DNA from: an uncultured Clostridia bacterium | GTDB lineage: Bacteria > Bacillota > Clostridia > Christensenellales > Borkfalkiaceae | Direction of reading: 5' to 3' | DNA length: 64,000 nt | Assembly: GCA_934271255.1 (NCBI GenBank) | Contig: CAKQQS010000003.1 | Coordinates: 62,001-126,000 of the forward strand | Part shown: piece after piece, positions 30,005 through 38,492 of the stretch | Layout of the letters: every line of letters starts with the position of its first letter | Numbering within the stretch: position 1 is the first letter of the stretch | Translations under genes and position numbers: made by a program | The notes under the pieces: generated by a model | Seen by the model: the letters and a program-made list of their open reading frames with translations, nothing else | The model's database searches: none | Told to the model about the DNA's origin: nothing

Positions 30005-31642
30005 ATGCCAAAAAGTATAAACGGCGCGACGCTGAAATCTATGTTCGTCGGCGCGGCGAAAGTTTTAAATAATAATAGAACAAGGGTGGATTCGTTGAAC
30101 GTTTTTCCGGTGCCTGACGGCGATACGGGAACGAATATGTCGTACACGATGAAATCCGCCATAAAGGAACTCGAAGAGTGCGAAAGTAATTCAATAGCGG
30201 ACATCTCCGGCGCGGTTGCGCACGGAGCGCTTCGCGGCGCAAGGGGCAATTCGGGCGTTATTTTATCACAGATATTGCGCGGCTTTTGCAACTACGTGGG
30301 AGAACTTTCTCAAATCGATACGAAGGCGTTCGCCAAAGGTTTGGACGCGGGTACGAAAGTTGCGTACAGCGCGGTTTCAAAACCGAAAGAAGGCACGATT
30401 TTAACGGTAGCGAGAATGACTGCCGAATGCGCGCTTTCGTGTTGCTCGAAACATAAAGATTTTGAAGTATTTTTCCCCGAAATCCTGAAAAAATGCGCGG
30501 AAGCGCTCGAACTTACTCCCGAACTGTTACCCGTATTGAAAAAAGCGGGCGTAGTAGACTCTGGCGGAGCGGGATTGCAATGTATCTTTACGGGCATGTA
30601 CAAAGTGCTTATCGGCGAAGAAATAGAAGACGCGCCCGCAGTTGAAGACGAAAAAACCGAAACACCCGCATTTTCGGGAGAAAACGCGGATATAATCGCG
30701 CTCGGCAACATCGAGTTTGCGTATTGTACCGAGTTTTTCATAATAAACCTGAAAAAGAAAACCACGATAGCCGACATCGACAGATTGAGAGAAAAACTCA
30801 TGACTATCGGCGATTGCGTTATAGTTATAGGCGATTTGGAGTTTGTCAAGGTGCACGTTCACACTAACACGCCTAACGTCGCGTTGGGAGAGGCTCTCAA
30901 ACTCGGAGAACTCGACAGAATCAAAATCGAAAACATGCTCGAAGAAAACAGAGAACTTCAAAAGAAGTTGGAAGAAGAGAAAAAGCCTATCGGTATGCTT
31001 GCCGTATCGGCGGGCGAAGGGCTCACTACCATTTTCAGGGAACTCGGCGTAGACGGGGTTATTTCGGGCGGTCAGTCAATGAATCCGAGCGCGAGCGACA
31101 TTGCGGACGCCGTTCAGAAAATCAACGCGGCAAACGTGTTCGTTTTCCCCAACAACAAGAATATAATTCTTGCTGCCGAGCAAGCGAAATCGTTAGTAAA
31201 ATCCAAACAAATTCACGTTATACCGACAAAGAGTATTCCGCAAGGTTTCGCAAGCGCGATGTCGTTTAATCCGGAAGCGACTCTCGAAGAAAACAAAGCG
31301 AACATGATACACGCTCTCGATAACGTCAAAACGGGACAAGTAACGTACGCGGTAAGAAACACCAACGTCGACGGATTCGATTTGAAAGAAGGCGACATCA
31401 TCGGTCTTGACAACAAAAACATTTTGACGAAAGGCGACGATATCGATAAAGTCGTTATCGATTTAATTTCGGCTATGATCAGCGCGAACGATTCGATGAT
31501 AACTTTATATTACGGCGAAGACAAGACGGAAGAAGAAGCGGAAGCGTTGAAAGAAAAAGTTGCGAAGGCTTATCCCGATTGCGATATAGAAGCGTATAGC
31601 GGCGGACAACCGATATATTATTATCTGGTTGCCATCGAATAA
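30005..31642 (+). CDS. DAK2 domain fatty-acid kinase FakA-like (YloV)
   Basis: A 545-residue protein of the YloV/FakA family. FakA phosphorylates fatty acids held on FakB (DegV) carriers so they can enter phospholipid synthesis. The N-terminal DAK2/DhaL kinase domain has NVFPVPDGDTGTNM (about 33-46) and GARGNSGVILSQ; a middle domain is linked to a C-terminal DegV/FakB-like region (VSAGEGL...GGQSMNPS). The start ATG 30005 follows GGAGGG. No FakB gene lies in the window. The gene follows asp23 as in Bacillus and precedes recG. Confidence 0.9.
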   Translation: MPKSINGATLKSMFVGAAKVLNNNRTRVDSLNVFPVPDGDTGTNMSYTMKSAIKELEECESNSIADISGAVAHGALRGARGNSGVILSQILRGFCNYVGELSQIDTKAFAKGLDAGTKVAYSAVSKPKEGTILTVARMTAECALSCCSKHKDFEVFFPEILKKCAEALELTPELLPVLKKAGVVDSGGAGLQCIFTGMYKVLIGEEIEDAPAVEDEKTETPAFSGENADIIALGNIEFAYCTEFFIINLKKKTTIADIDRLREKLMTIGDCVIVIGDLEFVKVHVHTNTPNVALGEALKLGELDRIKIENMLEENRELQKKLEEEKKPIGMLAVSAGEGLTTIFRELGVDGVISGGQSMNPSASDIADAVQKINAANVFVFPNNKNIILAAEQAKSLVKSKQIHVIPTKSIPQGFASAMSFNPEATLEENKANMIHALDNVKTGQVTYAVRNTNVDGFDLKEGDIIGLDNKNILTKGDDIDKVVIDLISAMISANDSMITLYYGEDKTEEEAEALKEKVAKAYPDCDIEAYSGGQPIYYYLVAIE

Positions 31643-31658
31643 TTGAAAGGAGAAAAAA

Positions 31659-31683
31659 GGGAAACGTCTGTTTCCCGTTTTTT
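31659..31683 (+). terminator. Hairpin with T-run immediately before recG
   Basis: GGGAAAC (31659-31665) pairs with GTTTCCC (31670-31676), then G and six T. It ends three bases before the recG ATG, while AAAGGAG (31646-31652) lies before the hairpin. Confidence 0.7.
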
Positions 31684-31685
31684 AT

Positions 31686-33704
31686 ATGGATTTAACGGTT
31701 ATTAAAGGAATCAGCGAAAAACGACAAAAAGATTTTGCGTCTATGGGAATCTACGACACTGCGGATCTCATAAAACATTTTCCGCGCGCCTTTTTGGACC
31801 TTACGAAAGTCAAACCGTTAAGCGATTGTATGAACAACGAATACGTTTTGACGGTAGGGCGGATTATCAACGTCCCGAAATCTTTCGTTTCGAGTTCAAA
31901 AAAAATTAAATACGTAAAAATTATATGCGAACAAAACGGCGTGCCGTTTACCGTTATTTGGTTCAACCAGCCGTACGTTTTGAAAAAACTCGTTTCCAAC
32001 GAAGAATATTTGTTTTACGGAAGGGTAAAAAACGAATACGGTCAGTCGACTATAACGAATCCGAGTTTCGAGCCGGTCGAATCCAACTATCGGCTCAAAG
32101 GCATAATTCCTCAATATTCTCTTGCGGGAACGCTTACTCAAAAAGTGGTAAGGGACAGCATAAATCTTGCGTTACGCGTTGAAAAAATAAACGACGCGAT
32201 TCCTTACGATTTGCAAAAAAAATATATGCTCGCCCCGCTCGGCGCGGCGTATAAAGAAGTGCATAACCCTAACACGATGGCTTTATGCAGAGAAGCGCAG
32301 GAAAGAATCGCGCTGGAAGAATATTTCACTTTGATTTGCGCGTTCAGGCTTATCAAAGGGGACAGCGAACAAGTAAGGGTTAACAAATACGACGTTACCA
32401 AAGAAGACGTTCGCGGATTTATAGACAATTTTGAATATACTTTCACGAAAGGTCAGTTGACCGCCGTCGGCGATATATACTCCGACTTGACGGGCGCGAC
32501 CGTTATGAACAGGTTGATAGAAGGGGACGTAGGTTGCGGAAAAACCGCCGTCGCATTGACGGGAATATTTATGGCGGCAAAGAGCGGTTATCAGGCGGTA
32601 ATGCTCGCTCCTACCGAAGTTTTGGCAGAACAAAACTTTAAAATCGTCAGTAAATATCTTAATAATTTTAATGTAGAAATACTTACGGGCAGTAAGACGG
32701 TTAAAGAGAAAAGGATTATTAAAGAGAAGTTGAAAACGGGCGAAATACAAATACTCGTAGCGACGCACGCGGTACTTCAAGACGACGTGATTTTTCAAAA
32801 TCTCGCCTTTGCCGTTTGCGACGAACAGCACCGTTTCGGCGTATCTCAACGCAGCAAACTCTTGTCGAAAGGGGATAACGTATGCGATTTGCTCGTTATG
32901 AGCGCAACGCCTATTCCCAGAACTTTGTCGCTTATATTTTACGGCGATTTGAACGTTACGATAATCAAAGACAAACCGAAACAAAGAGCAACCGTGTCGA
33001 CGCATATAGTACCCGCTTATAAGTACGACGGAATGCTTTCTTTCGTGAGAAAAGAAGCACAAAACGGCAGACAAACGTATTTCGTTTGCCCCAAAATCGA
33101 AGAAGACGAAGAAGGGACGGTTATGAGCGTAACCGAACTGTATTCGGGTTTAAAAAACAAACTTCCCGATTTAAGAATCGCGTTATTGCACGGAAAAATG
33201 AAAGACAAAGAAAAAAGCGAAATAATGACGGCGTTCAAGAACAAAGAATACGACTGTTTAGTGTCGACGACGGTTATCGAAGTCGGCGTTGACGTTCCCG
33301 ACGCAACCGTTATGGTAATATACGACGCGGACAGATTCGGGCTTTCGCAGTTGCATCAGTTACGCGGACGAGTAGGCCGTTCGGACTTGCAAAGTTACTG
33401 TTTTTTACTTACGAACTCTACTACCGACAAGGCGGTCGAAAGGCTTAACGTGTTCGTAGATTGCGACAACGGATTCGACATTGCGGACAAGGACTACGAA
33501 ATGCGCGGTTCGGGTGATTTTCTGGGAGAAAGACAAAGCGGAAAGTTTATCGGCGAAGTGGGTAATTTATACCACGGCGCGCAAACCGTACTGTTTGCGA
33601 AAAAACTGTGCGACGAAGCGTTTTCTCGCGGGCAAATCGACGCTTCCGTCAAGGAATCGGCGTATAAAAAATACGAAAAATTACAAAACGTTTCACTAAA
33701 TTAA
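31686..33704 (+). CDS. recG: ATP-dependent DNA helicase RecG
   Basis: A fork-reversal and Holliday-junction helicase. The 672-residue protein has the N-terminal wedge/OB domain (LKGIIPQYSLAGTL), Walker A EGDVGCGKT (about 279-286), the DEQHRFGV box (about 379), and the C-terminal LRGRVGRS segment. Length is normal. The ATG has no adjacent Shine-Dalgarno; a hairpin with T-run separates it from AAAGGAG. The order fakA-recG matches Bacillus, but fapR-plsX do not follow. Confidence 0.95.
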   Translation: MDLTVIKGISEKRQKDFASMGIYDTADLIKHFPRAFLDLTKVKPLSDCMNNEYVLTVGRIINVPKSFVSSSKKIKYVKIICEQNGVPFTVIWFNQPYVLKKLVSNEEYLFYGRVKNEYGQSTITNPSFEPVESNYRLKGIIPQYSLAGTLTQKVVRDSINLALRVEKINDAIPYDLQKKYMLAPLGAAYKEVHNPNTMALCREAQERIALEEYFTLICAFRLIKGDSEQVRVNKYDVTKEDVRGFIDNFEYTFTKGQLTAVGDIYSDLTGATVMNRLIEGDVGCGKTAVALTGIFMAAKSGYQAVMLAPTEVLAEQNFKIVSKYLNNFNVEILTGSKTVKEKRIIKEKLKTGEIQILVATHAVLQDDVIFQNLAFAVCDEQHRFGVSQRSKLLSKGDNVCDLLVMSATPIPRTLSLIFYGDLNVTIIKDKPKQRATVSTHIVPAYKYDGMLSFVRKEAQNGRQTYFVCPKIEEDEEGTVMSVTELYSGLKNKLPDLRIALLHGKMKDKEKSEIMTAFKNKEYDCLVSTTVIEVGVDVPDATVMVIYDADRFGLSQLHQLRGRVGRSDLQSYCFLLTNSTTDKAVERLNVFVDCDNGFDIADKDYEMRGSGDFLGERQSGKFIGEVGNLYHGAQTVLFAKKLCDEAFSRGQIDASVKESAYKKYEKLQNVSLN

Positions 33705-33713
33705 AAAACTTGA

Positions 33714-33744
33714 TTGACTAACGCGATTTTATGTGATAAAATCG
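33714..33744 (+). promoter_or_regulatory. Glycosidase promoter with overlapping palindrome
   Basis: TTGACT (33714-33719), 17-base spacer, TAAAAT (33737-33742) preceded by TGA. A perfect 9-bp inverted repeat, CGATTTTAT-GTG-ATAAAATCG (33724-33744), spans the spacer and -10 box and looks like a repressor operator. Confidence 0.7.
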
Positions 33745-33772
33745 AAAAAGTAATTTACTCACGGAGACTATT

Positions 33773-35404
33773 ATGGATAACTACGTTGACCAAACGGTCA
33801 GAAGAAACGTTTTTGCGAAAAGAATCGTAAAAGCGGAAAACGTCGACAACGTTCAGGCGTTCTTGACGGAAAAACCTTTGCAAATAGATTTGGCTGAAAA
33901 TAACGGAATAACGATGAACGGCGGCGGGTACGTGATTTTGGATTTCGGTAAAGAAATGCACGGTACGGCTCGTATTTTAACGCACGGCGTCGATAGCGGC
34001 GAAGCGAAAGTGCGCATAAGATTCGGCGAATCGGTATCGGAAACTTGTTCGGACGTAGGGGGAGCGAAAAATGCCACCAACGACCATTCGACGAGAGACG
34101 TCGTCGTTACCCTTAACCGTTTTTCGGACATGCAATTTTGTCAGACGGGGTTCAGGTTTATAAGGATAGACAATCTCGACGCCGCAAAGATACGTTTCAG
34201 AACGATAGTCGCGGTAAGCATCATGCGTGAAGACGAACCGACGGGCAAGTTTAAATGCAACGACGATGCCGTAAACGAAATATTCGACGTCGCTTCGTAT
34301 ACTTTAAGACTTAACATGCAAAACTATATCTGGGACGGCATAAAAAGAGACAGACTCGTGTGGATGGGAGATTTGCACCCCGAAACGAAAAGTATCGCTT
34401 GTCTTTACGGCAAACACGATTTAGTAAAAAAATCGCTCGGATTTATCAAAGAACAGTACCCAGTACCTAATTTTATCAATAATATGCCCGTATATTCGCT
34501 TTGGTACATAATCGCATTGTACGACTATTGTTACGAAACGGACGAAAAGGAATATTTAAAAAGCAATCTCGATTATATCGAAGGCATAATCAATCAATTC
34601 AACGGCTTAATCGATGAGGACGGAACTTACCGTTTCGACTTTTTCTTCGACTGGCCTACCCGCGAAAAGCCCGATCAGGAAGAAGGTATAACTTCTATAT
34701 TGTATATGGCGGTCGAGAAAGCGAGCAAAACGTTTGAATATTTCGGCAAAACGCTTTCTTGCGCAGACGAACTTTTAGAGAAAATATCAAAGAAAAACAA
34801 GACGGTTACATGGGCGAAACAAAGCGCCGCGTTTTTGGTATATAGCGGATTAGTCAAGCCCGAAGAAATGGCTGAGTTTTTAGTTAAAGACGGCGCGAAA
34901 GGATTTTCGACGTTTATGAGTTACTACATACTTGCGGCGATTGCGATGTCCGGTAACTACAAAGGCGCGCTCGACTGCATGAAAGAATATTACGGCGGTA
35001 TGCTTAAAATGGGCGCGACGTCATTTTGGGAAGATTTCGATCTCGAATGGATGAACAACGCCGCTCCGATAGACGACTTGGTTCCCGAAGGTAAAAGCGA
35101 CGTCCACGGCGACAACGGGGCGTTTTGTTACGAAGGATTCAGACACAGTTTGTGCCACGGTTGGTCGTGCGGTCCCGTTCATTACTTGTTGCATCACGTC
35201 GCGGGCTTTAACGCGCTTGATTTCGGAGCGAAAAAACTGCTTGTTTGTCCGCATTTGGACGGACTTGATTTCGTCGAAGCGTCTTTCCCGACGGCAAACG
35301 GCGTGGTAACGATGCGCGCCGAAAACAAAAACGGCAAAATATACGCAAAGATTTCCGCGCCCGATAACGTAGAACTCGTTGTGGAAAACTGTATTAGGGA
35401 ATAA
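33773..35404 (+). CDS. GH78-like alpha-L-rhamnosidase family protein
   Basis: A 543-residue, signal-less and so cytosolic six-hairpin glycosidase related to GH78 alpha-L-rhamnosidases. An N-terminal beta-sandwich (about 1-150) is followed by the (alpha/alpha)6 barrel with the family mark DGIKRDRLVWMGDLHPE (about 188-204) and a later GDNGAFCYEGFRHSLCHGWSC stretch with acidic residues and aromatic His/Trp near the active site. It is shorter than many GH78 enzymes (often 700-1000), lacking extra beta domains. It probably acts on imported rhamnosides or a related oligosaccharide. The start follows ACGGAGA. The exact substrate is not determinable. Confidence 0.75.
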   Translation: MDNYVDQTVRRNVFAKRIVKAENVDNVQAFLTEKPLQIDLAENNGITMNGGGYVILDFGKEMHGTARILTHGVDSGEAKVRIRFGESVSETCSDVGGAKNATNDHSTRDVVVTLNRFSDMQFCQTGFRFIRIDNLDAAKIRFRTIVAVSIMREDEPTGKFKCNDDAVNEIFDVASYTLRLNMQNYIWDGIKRDRLVWMGDLHPETKSIACLYGKHDLVKKSLGFIKEQYPVPNFINNMPVYSLWYIIALYDYCYETDEKEYLKSNLDYIEGIINQFNGLIDEDGTYRFDFFFDWPTREKPDQEEGITSILYMAVEKASKTFEYFGKTLSCADELLEKISKKNKTVTWAKQSAAFLVYSGLVKPEEMAEFLVKDGAKGFSTFMSYYILAAIAMSGNYKGALDCMKEYYGGMLKMGATSFWEDFDLEWMNNAAPIDDLVPEGKSDVHGDNGAFCYEGFRHSLCHGWSCGPVHYLLHHVAGFNALDFGAKKLLVCPHLDGLDFVEASFPTANGVVTMRAENKNGKIYAKISAPDNVELVVENCIRE

Positions 35405-35409
35405 AAAAG

Positions 35410-35429
35410 GGCGGTGTTTACCGCCTTTT
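35410..35429 (+). terminator. Hairpin between glycosidase gene and sdaA
   Basis: GGCGGT (35410-35415) pairs with ACCGCC (35420-35425), followed by TTTT. Read-through into sdaA is possible because no strong promoter was seen for sdaA. Confidence 0.7.
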
Positions 35430-35440
35430 AAATTAAGGAT

Positions 35441-36652
35441 ATGAAAAGTTTAAAAGAGTTATACAAAATAGGCAGGGGGCCTTCGAGTTCGCACACGATG
35501 GGACCCGAAACCGCCTGCAAATATCTGAAAGAAATATACCCCGATATGGACGGGTACAAAGTCGTGCTGTACGGTTCTTTGGCGCGGACGGGCAAAGGAC
35601 ATATGACGGATAAGGTTATAGAACAAACGTTTGACGGGTACTACGGCGAAGTTGTTTTCGATACGGAAACGACGGATATTCCTCACCCTAACACTTTCGA
35701 TATGTTCGCGTATAAAAACGGAAAAACGATAGGTAAGGAACGCGTTATCAGTATCGGCGGCGGCGACATAAAAATCGAAGGTCGCGCGGACGTCGAATCG
35801 CCGGACGTGTACCCGCATAAAAACTTTACGGAAATAGCGGAGTATTGCGCCGATAAAGGTTTAAGGCTCAGCGACTACGTCGACGTCTTTGAATCCGAAT
35901 CGCTCAACGACTATCTGAAACTCGTTTGGGAAAAAATGCAAACGTCGGTCGAGAACGGTTTAAACAAAAACGGCGTGCTTGCGGGCGGCATAGGGGTTGA
36001 AAGAAAGGCTAAAACGCTTTACGAATCGACCAACCCGTACGAAAACGAAATCACCCGCGAAAACCGACTTGTTTGCGCTTTTTCGTTTGCGGTGAGCGAA
36101 GAAAACGCAAGTTTAGGCGAAATCGTAACCGCTCCTACGTGCGGCGCGTCGGGGGTATTGCCCGCGATTTTGTACTACTATAAACAAAAAAACGGTTTAA
36201 GCGACGATAAAATCATACGCGCGCTAAAAGTCGCGGGCGTAATAGGCAACGTCGTAAAAACCAACGCGTCCGTAAGCGGCGCGGAATGTGGCTGTCAGGC
36301 GGAAATCGGCACGGCGTGTTCGATGGCTGCCGGCGCGCTTGCCGAACTGAACGACATGGACGTCGACCAGATAGAATATTCTGCCGAAGTCGCTCTCGAA
36401 CACCACTTGGGACTGACTTGCGATCCCGTAGGCGGTCTTGTTCAGATACCGTGTATAGAACGTAACGCCGTCGCGGCAATGCGAGCGATAAACGCCGTCA
36501 ATTTGGCAACCTTTTTAACTCATTCGAGAAAAATATCTTTCGATATGGTCGTAGAAACAATGTACAAAACGGGCAAAGACATATCGAGAAGTTACAAAGA
36601 AACCGCCGAAGGCGGTCTTGCCACCACCTACAAAAATAATAAAAAAGTCTGA
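35441..36652 (+). CDS. sdaA: L-serine ammonia-lyase, iron-sulfur type
   Basis: Deaminates L-serine to pyruvate and ammonia using a [4Fe-4S] cluster. The 403-residue protein is a single chain joining the beta domain (GPSSSHTMGP, about 12-21) and alpha domain (APTCGASGVLPAILYY, GAECGCQAEIG, TCDPVGGLVQIPCIERNA). Cluster cysteines are expected among these. It is slightly shorter than E. coli-type enzymes (~450). Bacillus has sdaAB-sdaAA near recG; here the two are fused in one gene. Start follows AAGGAT. Confidence 0.93.
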   Translation: MKSLKELYKIGRGPSSSHTMGPETACKYLKEIYPDMDGYKVVLYGSLARTGKGHMTDKVIEQTFDGYYGEVVFDTETTDIPHPNTFDMFAYKNGKTIGKERVISIGGGDIKIEGRADVESPDVYPHKNFTEIAEYCADKGLRLSDYVDVFESESLNDYLKLVWEKMQTSVENGLNKNGVLAGGIGVERKAKTLYESTNPYENEITRENRLVCAFSFAVSEENASLGEIVTAPTCGASGVLPAILYYYKQKNGLSDDKIIRALKVAGVIGNVVKTNASVSGAECGCQAEIGTACSMAAGALAELNDMDVDQIEYSAEVALEHHLGLTCDPVGGLVQIPCIERNAVAAMRAINAVNLATFLTHSRKISFDMVVETMYKTGKDISRSYKETAEGGLATTYKNNKKV

Positions 36653-36781
36653 ATCGCGAACGCAATCAACGTAGTAAAGGGGGGCGAAAAAACGCAACCG
36701 ACGTAGCGAAAAATCGGCAAACCGTAACTTGTCCGCCGATAAGCGTCAAAACAGCGGCAACTCTCGCCTATGCGAAAAGGT

Positions 36782-37096
36782 TTAATACCCCAAAAAAACG
36801 ACGCTGCTCAACAAAATATCGTTGACGTTTTCGTTTTTCAAAGAATAATAAATGTTTTTCCCGCGCCGCGTCGCAACGACGTAATCGTTATCTTTCAACG
36901 TTTTCAGTTGATGCGAAACGGTCGTTTGGTTAAGGGACAGCGTTTCGGTAATTTCGGTTACGGTAAGGTTAGCGAGCGACAACGCGGAAATTATTTTCAA
37001 TCTTGTCGGGTCGGACAATATAGCAAATACGCTTGCCATATCGAACAACGACTCTTCGGTAGGTATGTACTCTTTAATTTGATTGTTTTCTATCAT
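36782..37096 (-). CDS. ArsR family winged-helix repressor
   Basis: A 104-residue ArsR/SmtB-type regulator: FAILSDPTRLKIISAL, then the helix-turn-helix TVTEITETLSLNQTTVSHQLKTLKDNDYVVATRRGKNIYY wing. No CXC metal site in helix 3 (the equivalent is near ALSLANLT), so the inducer cannot be inferred. The start is ATG 37096, supported by AGGAGC; the frame stays open 40 codons further upstream but that part has no family sequence. No transporter is adjacent. Confidence 0.9.
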   Translation of the reverse strand: MIENNQIKEYIPTEESLFDMASVFAILSDPTRLKIISALSLANLTVTEITETLSLNQTTVSHQLKTLKDNDYVVATRRGKNIYYSLKNENVNDILLSSVVFLGY

Positions 37097-37278
37097 AACG
37101 AACGCTCCTGAACCGCCTTGTTTATCGGACGGCTCGGTATTATACGAAAGACAACCGCCGAAACTTGTTGCGCCAAGTATTGCGAAAGGTATCGTCGGCA
37201 CGCTCTTGACAGGCAAAAACCACCCGTCGAAGATGCGATAACGGTTATCCTGAAATCATTGTATCACAAAAAACAACA
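37097..37278. other. Gene-poor stretch upstream of the ArsR gene
   Basis: No coding region supported. On the minus strand a TATAAT lies near the ArsR start but without a good -35, so the promoter is unclear. It is bounded by the terminator at 37279. Confidence 0.4.
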
Positions 37279-37307
37279 ACGGACGCGAAATATCGCGCCC
37301 GTTTTTC
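37279..37307. terminator. Bidirectional terminator between trmO and arsR regions
   Basis: ACGGACGCGA (37279-37288) pairs with TCGCGCCCGT (37293-37302), one mismatch. T-runs flank it on both strands. It would end the minus-strand trmO. Confidence 0.7.
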
Positions 37308-37330
37308 ATATTAGACAAAATAAGTTACAA

Positions 37331-38005
37331 TCAGACTTTTTCTATTTTAATTATCGTGGCAACCCCGTCGGCAACGGTAAACGCCACGTCGAAATTACCG
37401 TACTGCATTTTATACACTTCGTCGCCGTCCTTTTTGTACGCAGGTCGGGGATCGTCGCCGATACAATCGATAATAGTCGACTTGTCCGTTTCGTCAACCC
37501 CGTCGAAAACTTCCGGAACGAACTCAACGCGAAGTTTGTAATCGGCAAACTCGTCGGCGAATCCCGCTTTTGCGTCGGGTACGCAATCCGCATACGGCAC
37601 GTACGGTTTAATATCGTAGATAGGGGTGCCGTCCAGCAAATCTACGCCCGAAACGGTTATTTTACACGACTCGTAATCGACGTTTACGATTTTCGCCAAC
37701 GTAAGTCCTAGATTATTCGGTCTGAAAGGCGACCGCGTGGCAAATACTCCCGTTCTCACGTTCCCGCCGAGTCGCGGCGGTCTGACCGTGGACGCGCTTT
37801 CTTTCGCCTTGTCGAACCCGAAAATAATCCATATATGCGAAAACTCGCCAAGCCCTTTTAACGACTCGGGCTTTTTATACTCGTCGACGAACTCGATCGT
37901 CCCCGAAAGCGTGGGAACTCTCCCGCTTTGTCTGGGAATACCGAACTTTTGCTTAAACTTCGTTCGTATATACGCGATTTGATTTATAACCTTACTTTTT
38001 TCCAT
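37331..38005 (-). CDS. trmO: tRNA (t6A37) methyltransferase TrmO (UPF0066/YaeB)
   Basis: A 224-residue TrmO/YaeB-type protein that methylates the t6A37 of threonine tRNA. Family marks are the N-terminal FGIPRQSGRVP, the HIWIIFGFD segment, PRLGGNVRTGVFATRSPFRPN and the GTPIYDIKPYVPYAD patch. It is predicted leaderless: TAGAAT ends six bases before the ATG on the minus strand and there is no Shine-Dalgarno. Monocistronic, divergent from the opp operon. Confidence 0.93.
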   Translation of the reverse strand: MEKSKVINQIAYIRTKFKQKFGIPRQSGRVPTLSGTIEFVDEYKKPESLKGLGEFSHIWIIFGFDKAKESASTVRPPRLGGNVRTGVFATRSPFRPNNLGLTLAKIVNVDYESCKITVSGVDLLDGTPIYDIKPYVPYADCVPDAKAGFADEFADYKLRVEFVPEVFDGVDETDKSTIIDCIGDDPRPAYKKDGDEVYKMQYGNFDVAFTVADGVATIIKIEKV

Positions 38006-38011
38006 GCGACA

Positions 38012-38040
38012 ATTCTACCACAAACACGCAAAATATTCAA
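38012..38040 (-). promoter_or_regulatory. trmO promoter giving a leaderless transcript
   Basis: Minus strand: TTGAAT (38040-38035), 17-base spacer, TAGAAT (38017-38012) preceded by TGG, an extended -10. Six bases separate it from the ATG. Confidence 0.7.
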
Positions 38041-38315
38041 TAATTTTCAAGAAAATATATAACATTATATTATAAAGAACAAAAAAACCGCCAAAATATT
38101 GCATAAAAATCACTGTCGACTGAATATATTCACAAACATTTATAAGCGATTATTCAAATTAAACTGTTAGAACAATGACATATTTTAATAAAATATTCGC
38201 ATATAATGTCATTATACACGATTTTTAGTAATTTTAATGCAAAAAGATATAAGCATAACTTATATTGCGTATAAGAATAAAAAATATAATAATTTTAAAA
38301 ATCGGTTAAATATTT
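38041..38315. other. A/T-rich intergenic block between trmO and opp
   Basis: No open frame is supported. It contains an 8-bp inverted repeat, AATGACAT (38174-38181) with ATGTCATT (38206-38213), 24 bases apart, which could be an operator or a looping site. The rest is A/T-rich with no recognisable element. Confidence 0.45.
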
Positions 38316-38344
38316 TTGACTTTTATTCAAATAGAGTATATAAT
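38316..38344 (+). promoter_or_regulatory. opp operon promoter
   Basis: TTGACT (38316-38321), 17-base spacer, TATAAT (38339-38344). The predicted start near 38351 gives a leader of about 142 bases. Confidence 0.8.
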
Positions 38345-38355
38345 AAATAAAAATT

Positions 38356-38456
38356 GATAAGCGAATATCGTGATTCGGCTTTTAAAAGAGTGAAACTCTT
38401 TTCTTCGGGCGACTGCCCGTCAAACAGCCAGAACCGAACCGACGACTGACTTATCG
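38356..38456 (+). ncRNA. Structured 5' leader of opp operon, riboswitch-like
   Basis: A closing stem GATAAG (38356-38361) with CTTATC (38450-38455) can be extended inward by TCGT (38368-38371) with ACGA (38442-38445) and TTCGG (38374-38378) with CCGAA (38434-38438). Inside, two hairpins are certain by pairing: AAAAGAGT-GAA-ACTCTTTT (38384-38402) and CGGGC-GACT-GCCCG (38406-38419). The 3' stem is followed by TTTTTT. It does not match any aptamer I know (purine, SAM, TPP, cobalamin, lysine, c-di-GMP, T-box). Function is inference. Confidence 0.5.
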
Positions 38457-38492
38457 TTTTTTATTATAAAGATTTTAATTTTGGAGGTCAAA

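Noticed and set aside
38356..38456. SAM, T-box, lysine or c-di-GMP riboswitch
   Set aside because: None of the conserved core sequences is present.
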